Positions 1 to 11,019 of a stretch of DNA of 64,000 nt are shown here, piece after piece. Under the pieces are notes generated by a model. That model did no database searches. It was given only the letters and a program-made list of their open reading frames with translations, and was not told the DNA's origin. The position numbers and the translations under genes are program-made. How positions within the stretch are numbered: the stretch's first letter is position 1; each line of letters begins with the position of its first letter. Source of the stretch: Todiramphus chloris collaris. Taxonomy: Eukaryota; Chordata; Aves; Coraciiformes; Alcedinidae. The DNA lies in assembly GCA_025345505.1 (NCBI GenBank), contig JANVCC010000020.1, positions 51,509,523 to 51,573,522 of the forward strand. The letters are read 5' to 3'.

Positions 1-58
1 TGTATTAGCAGTCAGCTGTACATTTAGGATGACAGCAAAATTTTAAACAGGAACTGAC

Positions 59-165
59 CTTTTCATTTGATTGTCTTCTTTTCTTTAGTTGAATAAGATC
101 TGTTTCCACCTTTTCGGCCAGCTCCAGCTTCCTCTTGTTCCTCTTAAAAGCTGCTAAACTAAACC
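59..165 (-). CDS. TASP1: TASP1 exon 8 (residues 190-225): bipartite nuclear localisation signal
   Basis: A 107-base exon with acceptor TTGTAG before 165 and donor AAAAG then GTCAG after 59. It encodes RFSLAAFKRNKRKLELAEK and continues to a second basic cluster KKRR near residues 217-220, ending SNEK at 225. KRNKRK (197-202) and KKRR form the bipartite import signal known for human taspase-1, in the flexible loop before the self-cleavage site. The exon ends in phase 0 at codon 225. In human the Asp233-Thr234 cleavage site is eight to nine codons further, so it must be on the next exon, outside the window. Confidence 0.95.
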
Positions 166-1982
166 CTACAAAAATAGTTCAAAAGCATTAAACTAAGTAA
201 AATTTACTTAATTTAAACAAATATTGATAAGTTGACATTTTGCAGGTCTCGCCCCCACATTTTTCCTGATGCAAAAAGCATGAATAAAAAAGCCAACAAC
301 TAAGTATTTAAGTTTCAGTACAAGATGTTTGCATCTTTTCTTAAGTGAAAAAGTTATGCTGTTGTTCAGGAACAGTGATGGGTAAAACATCCAGCAATAA
401 CAAGTCACTGAACACATATGGAAGCTATGTTGGTGTAAGTATCTCTCTGTTTGGCAAAGAAGCAGCACCGCACAGAAGAGAATGGAGTAAGTGGCTTGTG
501 TTAAAATTATTGTTTTTCACTGCTGCCAAGTAAATAGATACCATGTGAGCTCCTTCTGATATCTGTAAAATTAGGCTACTATTTTATTACCTTAATTGCA
601 TGTCTGTATATTTACCCATATATTTAAAGCCACACAATAGTCTAGCAATATTTTTATGTTCCATAATCCAATATAGTCTGAAGACCACCTAGGTCTTGAA
701 AGGACAAACATGTATTTTCCACATCTAGAGTACCACATTCAGAAAGGCAGTGCTTTCTAAAGTGCAGTTAGAAAAAAAAATTGTTATGCTTAAGAGACCA
801 AAATGACATATTCCCATTTTAGAAATTTCAGTTCACGAAAAAATTGCAGATATTGACATAATTTAGTGGAAATTAGTTTTGACTTAATATTGTCCACAGA
901 TTGTTTTAGCATCCTCTTTGAAACATAGAGAAAAGAGGAAGGGGAAAGAAAAATTATTTTGTCATTTATTCATCATGCAAAATCTAGCTAGTAGGAGGTC
1001 AGAGATATGCATAGGTAAGTCACAAATTCAATAGAAGTTAAAAAGCACAAGTTTCCTATTTAATCTATAAGCCTTGAAAAAATTATTTTAAAATTAAATT
1101 CTGAATATAGCTACATCACTATTATTCAGAAGACTGGAACAACTGCAAGATCAGTCTATGAATAAAATCAATACTGCAGAGCCAACAGAACACAAAGCTT
1201 TCAATTCTCACAAAGTACAGGGACAGTGAGCATTTTATTTCTTTGTACCTTCTCCATGAAAGTGCCAAAATCACCTAGTGAACTCTTCCTTGAGCCTCTT
1301 TTTAAGTACATAAAACTGGACTTTAAACTACCACACTTATTGAAGTTTATAAACTAAAAGTAATAAGAAAGCTGGCATTTCTCTCCTAAAACCTAATGAA
1401 TATGAATTTCTTAAAACTGTAACACATATTAGTCTGCCATCACCAAGAAAGGAACTCTTTCTACCATACAGAGATGATTAATGCAGCTAATTTGGACAAC
1501 ATATTTCTACATTTGAAATTAGGTCCAAGAGGTAAAAAGCACATTTGATAAGGGGAAGCAGACAAAGAATTATTTTAGTCTAGTATTAATTGAGGTGAGG
1601 AGGAAAAAATAAACAAAAAACTTCACACATCAAGAATTTGTTAAACAGAAGTGCCCCAAAACAGACCAAGATTCACATGTTTTTTAACAGAACTTTTCAA
1701 CAGAGAAACTTGTACTTATGGGCAGATCCACAGTATGGGTAAGAATGGTGCCTGGCCTTGGTAGTCATCAAGAGTAGGTGTTACATAGGAATAAATATGC
1801 CTAAGCCTGTTATCCACTGCTGCCACTGTCTCTTACCAATTCAGAAAAAAAGCTGTGTACCTAGAGCAGCAAGACAAATACGAGAGTGTAAGAGCCTATA
1901 CATGACAACCCAAACACTAGAATTTTTCCTTGTACTCCAAAATTTAATACTAGTGGTGTCCTGAAACTGTAATGTTCGCAAG

Positions 1983-2204
1983 CCAGAACACAGGAAGTTC
2001 CACTTCAACATGACTGTGAGAGTGACAGAGCACTGGAACAGTCTACCCAGAGGTTGTGGAGTCTCCTTCTCTGCAGACTTTCAAGATCCTCCTGAATGTG
2101 CTCCTGTGTGCCCTGCCCTAGGTGTTCCTGCGCTAGCAGAGGGGTTGGACTCAATGATCTCCAGAGGTGCCTTACAACCTCTACCATTCTATGATTCTGT
2201 GATT
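1983..2204 (+). mobile_element. CR1 LINE, 3'-terminal fragment
   Basis: The sequence reads through the well-known CR1 3' end: a cactggaacag motif, then gttgtggagtctccttctct, then ggggttggactcaatgatct, and ends in the diagnostic short direct repeats attctatgattctgtgat. It encodes the decayed C-terminal part of ORF2 (TVRVTEHWNSLPR). It is inserted antisense to TASP1 and is severely 5'-truncated, as most CR1 copies are. Confidence 0.93.
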
Positions 2205-3017
2205 TTCACGTCCACCAGTTCAAATATATGTACAAAGATCACATCAAAACCAGAAGGCACATGGGCTTGTTCCAAGATGCCCTGCCAGCTACAGTGCTGC
2301 TATATGGCCTCTCAGCATCATCACTCCAACTATAACTTGCTTGCTACTTAACCTGACATCTTGTTCACAACATAGGAAGTTCTCCAAGCTTGAGAGATGC
2401 TTCATTCACAGAAGTCCTCAGTCTCTAGCTCATCAATTAAATAATTTTCAGAGTTTACCTTGTGCTTTAAGACTCTGTTTGCCTTTACAAAGCCAGAGAA
2501 AAAACTGCAGATTTGCTTTGAAGGATTTAATTATTAACAGTAACTTCTTATCTGCATTGTTAATGCAAAGTGGTATCAGAAATCTAGGAAATACAGGACA
2601 GAAAACAAGTCATTATTGACAAAGAAGTATACGTTTTACTAGGCAGTATGTACAAAATTAGGCTAGCAATGTACCACCCTGTCCATGTTTACAGAAAGGA
2701 TGACTCTAGCCTACAAAGCAATAATTAGGACTAATGAAAAACTGTGTTTAGTCCTCCAGTGTCAGAAATGTTTTCAATTCCTGGGTACCCCTAGTGCTTT
2801 TCAACTGTAGGCTGGGGTAAAGGTTTGTCATATATCTTGTCTCTACTGCCTTCCTTACTTTGCTAGTCTCATACATGGGAGAAGTGGTGCAGTTGCATCA
2901 AGGACTCTTTTACTGGATGATCAGATACCCAGAGTCCATGCTATGGCATGCATTTTTTGCGTATCTTGTAAGATGTCAGATAGAAAGGTGAAGAAAGTTT
3001 TCTAGTAGTATCCAATG

Positions 3018-3166
3018 ATACAGGTTGGAAAGGATTTTAAGAGGTTGTACAGTCCAACAACCTAGGAAAAGCAAATCCAATTCAAAAGGGCTGCACAGGA
3101 CCTTGTCAAGTTTTCAGCACCTTCAAGGATGGAGATTTCACACATCCTCTGGAGACAACACCATAC
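3018..3166 (-). mobile_element. CR1 LINE, diverged 3' fragment
   Basis: The plus strand shows caggttggaaaggatttta, gtccaacaacc and, further on, ccttcaaggatggagatttc, which is the reverse complement of a CR1 3' untranslated end. It lacks the terminal octamer repeats and carries several indels, so it is an old copy. It lies in the same orientation as TASP1. Confidence 0.75.
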
Positions 3167-4916
3167 CTAAGTAATGTAACACTTAAACGCACAAGCATGA
3201 AAACAGTCTAGGCTAAGGAAGCTAGCATGTTTCCCTAGAAAAATACACATTTTGTTTTAGCAGGGACTGATGAATAATACCCTTTCATTATTTAGGAAGA
3301 AGAATTATTATTATCAGTGATTATCAATCCTTTTAGCAAGATAAAACAGCTAACTCCTCCAAAGCGATCAAACAATTTTGAAATCAATTACCAGTTCGTA
3401 AAACAAAACCCAGCAATTTCTTTTCTACTCTGACATAGACTTACATGCAACTTCAGGTGATAAGCTCAAAATCAAATGTCTTGAAACTTAAAATTTATTG
3501 GGTTTTTTTTTTCCCCAGAATAAGGGAATAAGACAAATAGCATGTGAAAGGGTGGCTGCCCTCAGTTTACTCCTGCCTTTGCCACGTTCCATCTATGTAA
3601 AACCACTATAAATGCCATTAAACTGGCTAGTGCTCTGCTTGTTTTGTCTTGCTCTACTAGTGACAAAAGAAACTAGAAAACACAAATGAGCTGCATACTA
3701 AACAAAGAAAAGATGAAATTGAAGTTTTCTGAAAACATCCTGCAAGTTTGGTCCTTGACAAAGAACATATTATGGGGTTTTAAGTTCAATAAAATATCGT
3801 ATGAATAAAAAAAAACATTAAAAAAACTATCCAGGATTAAAATGTGCTTGGTTAATGATGCATACATAACATGGAATAACAACCCACTGAAAACTTATTT
3901 TGAAAATAACCACTAAACACAGAAGAAAAATGCCTACACAGTTTAAGTCCATAATTCACATTAAATCTAAACAAAAAAACCCTCTGTGGTGCAAGGATGC
4001 TAAGAAATTTCATTTGTCCTAAATGACAGTACAAAAAACACTCTCACCTTCTCCAACAAGACAGCATATTCCAAGCTTGAGAAGAGGAAAAGGACACAAC
4101 ACAGTGTTGAAGACAGGCATGTTTTCCTAAAACAAATGCAATATAGCTACATCAGCCTGATGTTGCCTAGGCCAAGTAGAATGGCAAGCAAGAAAGGTAG
4201 AGCTTATTGACTGGGGAGGGGAGGGAAGACAGAAAAGGAGAGGTAAGGCAGTAGGTGGCATTTTATTTTAAAAAATTCTTGGATCATAGCCCAGAGGTAT
4301 TGCTGTTGGAATCTATGGAAAGGTATTTAGTAAAACATCCTTTGATTTTGCTCAAGAATTTAAAAATCTAGATGAAAATCAATATGTGCGTTCAGATGGA
4401 AGTCCCAGACAATTACTACCCTTCACAGTAATAGCATCTATGCTCAAACTCATTCTTAAATGAATTCTATCTCAGAAACCACAGAGTACAGACAGCCGTT
4501 CTGTTTTTCTTTCTCCTTTATGTACATGCTGTCATAAATAAAACTACTTCAGAGCTGCTGGGAGAGGAAGGAAAAAAAGAAAAAAAAAAACCCCACAGCT
4601 TTATAAAATGATTGTCTGTTAATGTTTAAGAGCCATGCTCAGGCCTCATCCAGATTAAAGATGTGTAACGAACGACAAAAGAAGCCTATCAGAACTAGAA
4701 TATTACTAGAAGATCAGGTCTTCAGTCTCACATTTATAGCATTTATCACATGTCTCTGCAATGCAGCATGGGGTGTCTCTAAGAATAAATAATATTCAAG
4801 GACCAGAACTCATCTTCCCAGTCCTCCATATTCCCTCTTCAACCCTGCAAGGTACCAGCACAAGCTACCCACACGTACTCTGTACTTAAATGCACTGCAT
4901 TTTGGGTCTAACTGTG

Positions 4917-6481
4917 CTAGACAGTGGAAGCAGAGGGTGGAATACTTGATGATGGCAGAGTTGTAGAAGTGGAGATGAGTGTAGGGGTTTGCTGTGGGGA
5001 AGGCTTGGTGGCTGAGCTCAGAACAGGTGGAAGTAGCTCCTGCTCAACACCACTTGCCTGTGTGAGAGGTCAATATTAGTGGATGTGGTGTCAGAATGTG
5101 TGCTTGATAATATCAAGTGTTATCTATTAATGTCAAAGAAAAATCTCACAGGCACATCTCAAATCTTCCTGTTTACAGTGGTTGAACAGTAAGCTGGGAA
5201 CTGAAACACAAACTCCAATGTTTCTATTACAGTCATAACAAATTATTATGCAACAAAACATTGTGCAACCTATGAGTGTTCAGCAATCCTTGTTTAAAAG
5301 CAAACTGAAAACTGAAAATACTAAGAAAAGTCTAAGAATATTTTTAAAACTTAGAAGTACAGATTGAGCTCTGACCAATCATACAGCACCCCCTGGCAGA
5401 CATTTCTTATAGTCAACTGAAAGGATGAGAAAGGAGAACTTTCTGCATTTTATCTTTCTATTCCGTATTAAAAGAGAATGCAACTATTGGAGAGAAGCAA
5501 ATTAAAAAGGAATATACTAGCAAATTAGTTAACCCACAGGAATTAAAATGATCCAGTGAAGAATTCTGTTGAGCAGTTGCTAAAATAAATGGCACAAATG
5601 AAAACAGACAGATGAAAATAAATTCCATTTTAACAAAGCCTTTTTAAATGACAAATTAACACCACTTACGCTTGTGCTGGGACCAAAGACTACTAGTGCT
5701 ACTTCCCATCTTGCCGTACTTCGACAGAGACAGCAACGGGAACGGGAAAAAACCTGCGTGTTTAGCATCAAAAGCGTATTAAAAAAACCCAACCTATCTT
5801 TCTCAAAGTGCTACCGTAAAGACCTGTTTTTCACAACAAGAAGTCAGGGTAAAATCTTCCTTGACATATGATTTCATAGTATTTCCTGGAGGCAATCTCT
5901 TTTTTTCCATCAAGCAGCGTTTCCTGCGCCTTGGAAGATTTTAATTCAAAGCATCCTCTGGGTACTGCAGTCCAATTGTTTTCCTGGCTAACATAGTCAG
6001 TCTATTGGTTGCACTTGGTTGTTCAGGTTGCAGAACTTACTTGCATTTTATGGAACACAGGTAGCAACATTTGCTGTTAAAAGACAAGCATTTTCTGAGA
6101 GATACCTCTTAGTTTCCTATAACCAGATATGTATTCTGATTAATCAAGCTTCCTAATCAAATCCCCAAAACCCTTGAGGTTCTTTACATATCTCTTTCAC
6201 GCTCACCCTAAAAACAAAGAAACAAAATACTGCCCTGAGCCACTGACTGAACCTCTCAGCACAGCTCCAGCAATACAGCAAATGCTATTCTTTATGCAAT
6301 AGTGGAGGAAAGTACCGAAGGCAAGGCGAGGTTTGGGGGTTTGGAGAAGAGGCAGGTTAGGTAGGCAGTGCTGGTGGAGAGGGAGACATACAGTGTATGA
6401 CAATCTGCATGACACTTACCCAGAAAAGGCTCTCCCTCAGTAAAGCAGCCAAGCAGCCATAAGATAAAAGGGCATAATATC
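4917..6481 (-). other. Three candidate cryptic or alternative exons in TASP1 intron 7
   Basis: On the minus strand, three segments have splice-like borders: 6420-6481 (62 bases, acceptor ATGCAAG, donor CTGG then GTAAGT), 5670-5753 (84 bases, acceptor CACGCAG, donor AAGC then GTAAGTGG), and a terminal open segment from about 5058 (acceptor CTCACACAG) to a TAG at about 4917. Read from TASP1 exon 7 the phases agree: 62 bases restores phase 0, the next 84 bases keep it, and the last runs about 47 codons, rich in Ser, Thr and Pro, to a stop. No homology is recognised. This may be coincidence; no conservation evidence can be read from one genome. Confidence 0.2.
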
Positions 6482-9400
6482 CTTGCATACACAAAAATGG
6501 TAAAAAAATAGAAAACAGAGCAGGACTAAATAAGTATCTTGCTCCAAGCAGAATGCCAAATGAACCTATCGCAGCACCTGCTCTGTTCAACAATGGGATG
6601 TGATTTTAATGATTACACTAAGTTATTCAAGATAAGAGAACTTGAGTGAAACAATATTCTGAGTAGTGACTTGTCAATAATCTCCGTTTTATTCAGCAAG
6701 TCTCAAAATAATGAAAAAGAGGTAATTATTCACACAAGCCATAGTTAAGCAGCAAACATTTTTTGCAGATGCTAGAAATTAATATGGGTTCAAGAGGAAA
6801 CAAAATTTCATGGCAGAAAATGCCATTGATAACTCCATGTATGCAGGAACCAGTCATGACTCAGGAATGTTGGCTGGGATAGCAAACGGAGTACAGAAAG
6901 GGAAGTATGTATTTGCCCTGTTCTTATATTCTTCCTTAAGCATTATTTATGGCTACTCTTGGATTCCAGTTATCAAGCTATGTTAATCCACTGCAGCCGC
7001 TTTTGTTCTTATGTAATATAACATATGAAACACTTATGGTCACTTCCACATTGTTAAGACTTAGAGGTACAAGCTTCCTGCATGAGTAGTTACCTTTCTT
7101 CTCTTTCTCTTTGAAGACTTAACGTTGTGAGCAGCTACAAGATGCTGTCTTAACACCACATGATCTTTGTCAGTTCAACTATTTTGCATCTAATGCAGGC
7201 TGAGCTGAAAAACTCAGATAAAAGTGGTTTGGTGAATACTAATGCAAGCACAGATATTGATAGTTGAACCCGTACCTCAAATTCACATTGCCTATTTGAA
7301 GTATAATTTTAACATTTATAAAAGGTTGCATGATCCAGCAAATTAGCATTTCTAAACTCTAATTACACTCTTAACACTTTGAACACACTTTCAAAGCAGT
7401 CTCTAGCACAGGGTAATAAAGCCCTAGCATAAGCTAGTTATGGGCTTCAGTACTGGCAGGAATTAAGCTCTAGTATGGGCAGGAATTAATAAATACAGCT
7501 TGCTTGCAGACTGGGCAATACAGGCAGATCACATTTCAGGTGTGTTGTTTTTTTTTTAAAAAAACACCCACTCAAGTACACTGGAAAGCCACCAGATTTC
7601 TACAAATGGTAGAAATCCCATTTCCTCGCACACTTGGCAAACCGAAGAAGACAAAGCAGGTGAGCCGTGACACAACCTTCACGTAGTTCAACAAGTAACA
7701 TGGTTTAAAACATCATTTCACTTTGGTGCTCAGATACTTTGATAGTTCCGAGAGAATTATGAAGTGTGACCACAAAGCTGATCATGCAACTTTCTCTGTA
7801 ACTGATCAGACTGAGAACTCCATCCATGCAAAACCAACCACACAATCCCACAGCCTTGTGGCATGTATAACATTACTCTTGCCATCTCAGGTCCGGGAAA
7901 AATGAGACAGAACAAGGTGACTTCAAGAATGTATTTTCCATGTGCAGCACAGAGAAGCCAAAACATATGCACCTAGTTCTCCCCGCTAATACTTGCTGCA
8001 AATACATGTCTAAGGTTTAGGTTAGGTGGTTTTGGGATTGGTTTTGGGTTTTGTAATGAAGTTACTGAACGGATTTTCCTGCTGTTTAACAACTCCCTCA
8101 TTCTTCATTTTCCTGAGCTATGCACACTCACGTAATTCCAAGTTGCCTCCAATTCTCCATGTAAGCTCTACCATATCAACTGTAGCAAGCATAATGACAT
8201 TTGTTAGATTATTTAGTGCAACGGCTCACTTCACATGAGATCCTCTGTGGTTGCTTGGAAACAACGTTCTCTTTAATTGTAATTTCTAACACCTCTAACT
8301 TTCCCTCCTCTAGTAACAATGGGGGAAAAAAAACCCAACAAACAACAATTTTGAATTTCTTACATGAGAGTTTTCCATTTCTTATCAGCTGTAACAATCC
8401 CATGTTGTCACATATGGTGTTAACAGTTACCTTCCAGCCTCACTGAGCAGAAGTTTATGCATTAAAAGGCTAGTTTTAATAAGGAGTGGTATGGAAATCA
8501 ACATAGTATCATTTTCTATAACTGCCTTTTCAGGGGTTTTTTTTGCTCTTTATTGCTGTTCTGGTTTTGTTTTGTTAAAAAAAAAAAACAAACAACATAT
8601 GTGTTACCATTACCAATAATTGTGCAAAATTAAGTATACTTGAATTTTAGGGGAAATATCATCTTTTAATTGCTAAGGCAATCCTGTCCCAGATGCCTCT
8701 ATAATGGCTAATAATGCAGTTTTTACACAAGCTAGTATTGTTCTCCTATGTATCCCTATTAGGCATGTAAACAGCAGATACCATCATTCCATCATTTTTG
8801 AAACTGAAGCTCAAGACTTGAATAGTCAAACACATTCCTGTAAATCCATTTAGACATAGACTGCCATTTATATTAAGGTTGAGAATTAGAGAACATCTGT
8901 GAAGAATTCAGTTTTTTCTCAGTATTACAAAGAATATCTGATTGTAGCTCAGCCTCTGCCACTGTTGTTTTAAGCATATCCTTCAATTATTGTAATCTGC
9001 AATCATTCTTCCAGAAAAACATTCACATACATAATCTACACTCAATTCTTAATGGTCACAGCCTGCTGCACAAGATCAGTTCATTCCTAGAGCAGCTCCA
9101 TCACATGGGTGTTTCAGTATGTATAAACCTGGGTAAAAGGAGGGCTGTGGAAAGCAGAGGGGGTTTGGCAACTTTATTACCAACATTTTTTTCATCGACA
9201 TGGCAACAGCAAATGGTATTTCTGCATTGACTTTGCAATAGGATTAACTTCACCATCCTGGTAATTGTTTTGCTGAACAGAATCAATGCTTGAATTGTTG
9301 AATGTACCGAGACAAAAAGAAATCACTGGTGTTTTGGAGAAGTTTGTGAAAATACATTGCCTGGAATTATTCTTCTGATGTTTCTCCAATGTAAATTCAT

Positions 9401-9652
9401 GGTCTGGGTTAGGCAAACCAAACTAGCGGTGGTTGTCCTTATTTTTAAGCCATAATATGTAGATTTGGTCTGACTAGGATACATTTTAGCTTGTAAGACA
9501 TCATCTGGCAGTTAACATTACAATCTCTGTCACAACAGAAACACACGGTACTAGAAACAACAGAAACTGTCGTGCATGCAAGCAGAATTAGTTGAGAAAC
9601 CTTTCTTCTGGAGTACCTCCTACTCATAAGTAGCAAACACTTTCTTGGAGGA

Positions 9653-9680
9653 AAAAAACAAACAAACAAACAAAACAACC
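9653..9680. repeat. Short AAAC simple repeat
   Basis: Three to four tandem AAAC units follow an A-run inside TASP1 intron 7. This is an ordinary microsatellite-like tract with no gene context. Confidence 0.7.
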
Positions 9681-10939
9681 CACCAAACGAAAATCCCCAA
9701 ACCTTTAAGTGTTTTTAGATTTTTCAGTCACAGAAGTAAAGGTGATCTGCTTAACTGAGACCAAAAATTGTTCTTGCAAAGGCTGTTTTGGACAGCAAAT
9801 AGATGGGGCGAAATTTTGGTCATGTGGAACTAGAAATCAAAACTTTCCATTTAAAATGAAATGTATCATGAATATGTATGAAAATCAGCATGATCAAGTA
9901 AAATGCTGTTATTGTTTGAGAGGTTGCATTTAAGTATTATTAGCAACTTTGAACTGCAATTTCTGGATGTTTATCTACATTTAGAACTAGACTAAATAAA
10001 ACCCTTAATGGGAGCCCTGGGATTCAATCTCTGGTTTAGGGACAACTCTTATATTTTACACAGTAATACTGTTTATTGTAAAAGAAAGAAATGTTATGTA
10101 ATCTTTTGAGTTCTCCTTCTTTGGGTAGTGAACTCTGATTTCCTTCCTGCATCATTTTCAGCAGGAAGCACAAGGCATATTCTCATCTATAGCAAACTAC
10201 AGACCAGTAGTAATGACGCTTTTCAAAAGGAGTTGGACTGAAAAAGGCAAGAGGGAGGAACCACATCCTCCTTTCCATGGGCAAGTGCACTAATTTTTAG
10301 CCTAGTTTATAGACAGTGTATCGATAGTATTTTTATTTTAACAAAAAAAAAAAAAAAAGGTTTTGTAAGAGACCTGACTACTGCTAATACACAGTATAAT
10401 TCAAGTCCGCTTTCTAGGTCAGATTATTCCACTATATTAGATAAAGCAAAACCTACCTAGGCTTAAAAAAAAAAGCAAATTAATTTGACAGTCTGTCTAG
10501 AACAGAGCAGATCTGGACAAAGACTCAGAGACAGGTGTAAATGTAGACTCTGAGGGTCAAATTGGCATCCACTGAATTTAGATACATGACTAGTTGGTGC
10601 TTTTAGGATCTAAGATGGGCCACAACTGGAGACTCGCAGGACTGAGTTGTTAAGAAGCCTATGTTTTGACAAAAAAAAAGTCCTTCAGTGTATTTAATCC
10701 TAGAATCACAAATTGACTTGAATTAGATGTTGCTAAAATGCAGCTGAAGTAATAGTTTATAAAATTTTCTATTTAGATACTTAATAGAAAATTAGTAAAC
10801 TTAGACCATTCTTATATACCATAACACCACAAACTAGTCAAATGTTAAGAACAGCAAAGTGATGTACACCTCAAAAAATGAGGCACAATTCAAAATTACT
10901 CTGTCCTGTTCTTCCTACTGACACCACCAGTTTACTCAC

Positions 10940-11019
10940 TTGTAGCCATGATACCTGGAGGACATGCTGGTATCCCGTGATCAACTGCCCATCTGTAAGC
11001 TCCTTCACCAACTAAAAAG
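10940..11019 (-). CDS. TASP1: TASP1 exon 7 (residues 163-189)
   Basis: An 80-base exon with acceptor TCCTAG before 11019 and donor ACAA then GTGAGT after 10940. It completes Cys163 and encodes FLVGEGAYRWAVDHGIPACP followed by PGIMAT and the first base of Arg190. Differences from the human sequence I recall are minor (human has SCPPNIMTT). The exon starts in phase 2 and ends in phase 1. It lies between introns of about 6.0 kb and 10.8 kb. Confidence 0.95.

Larger units (their letters stand above)
166..10939 (-). other. TASP1 intron 7
   Basis: A 10.8 kb AT-rich intron. It contains a plus-strand CR1 3' end (1983-2204), a minus-strand CR1 fragment (3018-3166), a short AAAC repeat near 9653-9680 and a poly-A run at 10343-10358. 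At 4910-6481 there are three stretches flanked by plausible splice sites, listed separately. I see no other gene in it. Confidence 0.85.

Noticed and set aside
2010..2351. A 113-codon plus-strand frame in TASP1 intron 7
   Set aside because: Its first two thirds are the CR1 3' end, and the rest is intron without similarity.
6203..6593. Hydrophobic minus-strand frame resembling a membrane protein (FGILLGARYLFSPALFSIF)
   Set aside because: The hydrophobic look follows from T-rich intron sequence, and the frame lacks an ATG at its start. Only the 62-base candidate exon inside it is kept, as a low-confidence hypothesis.
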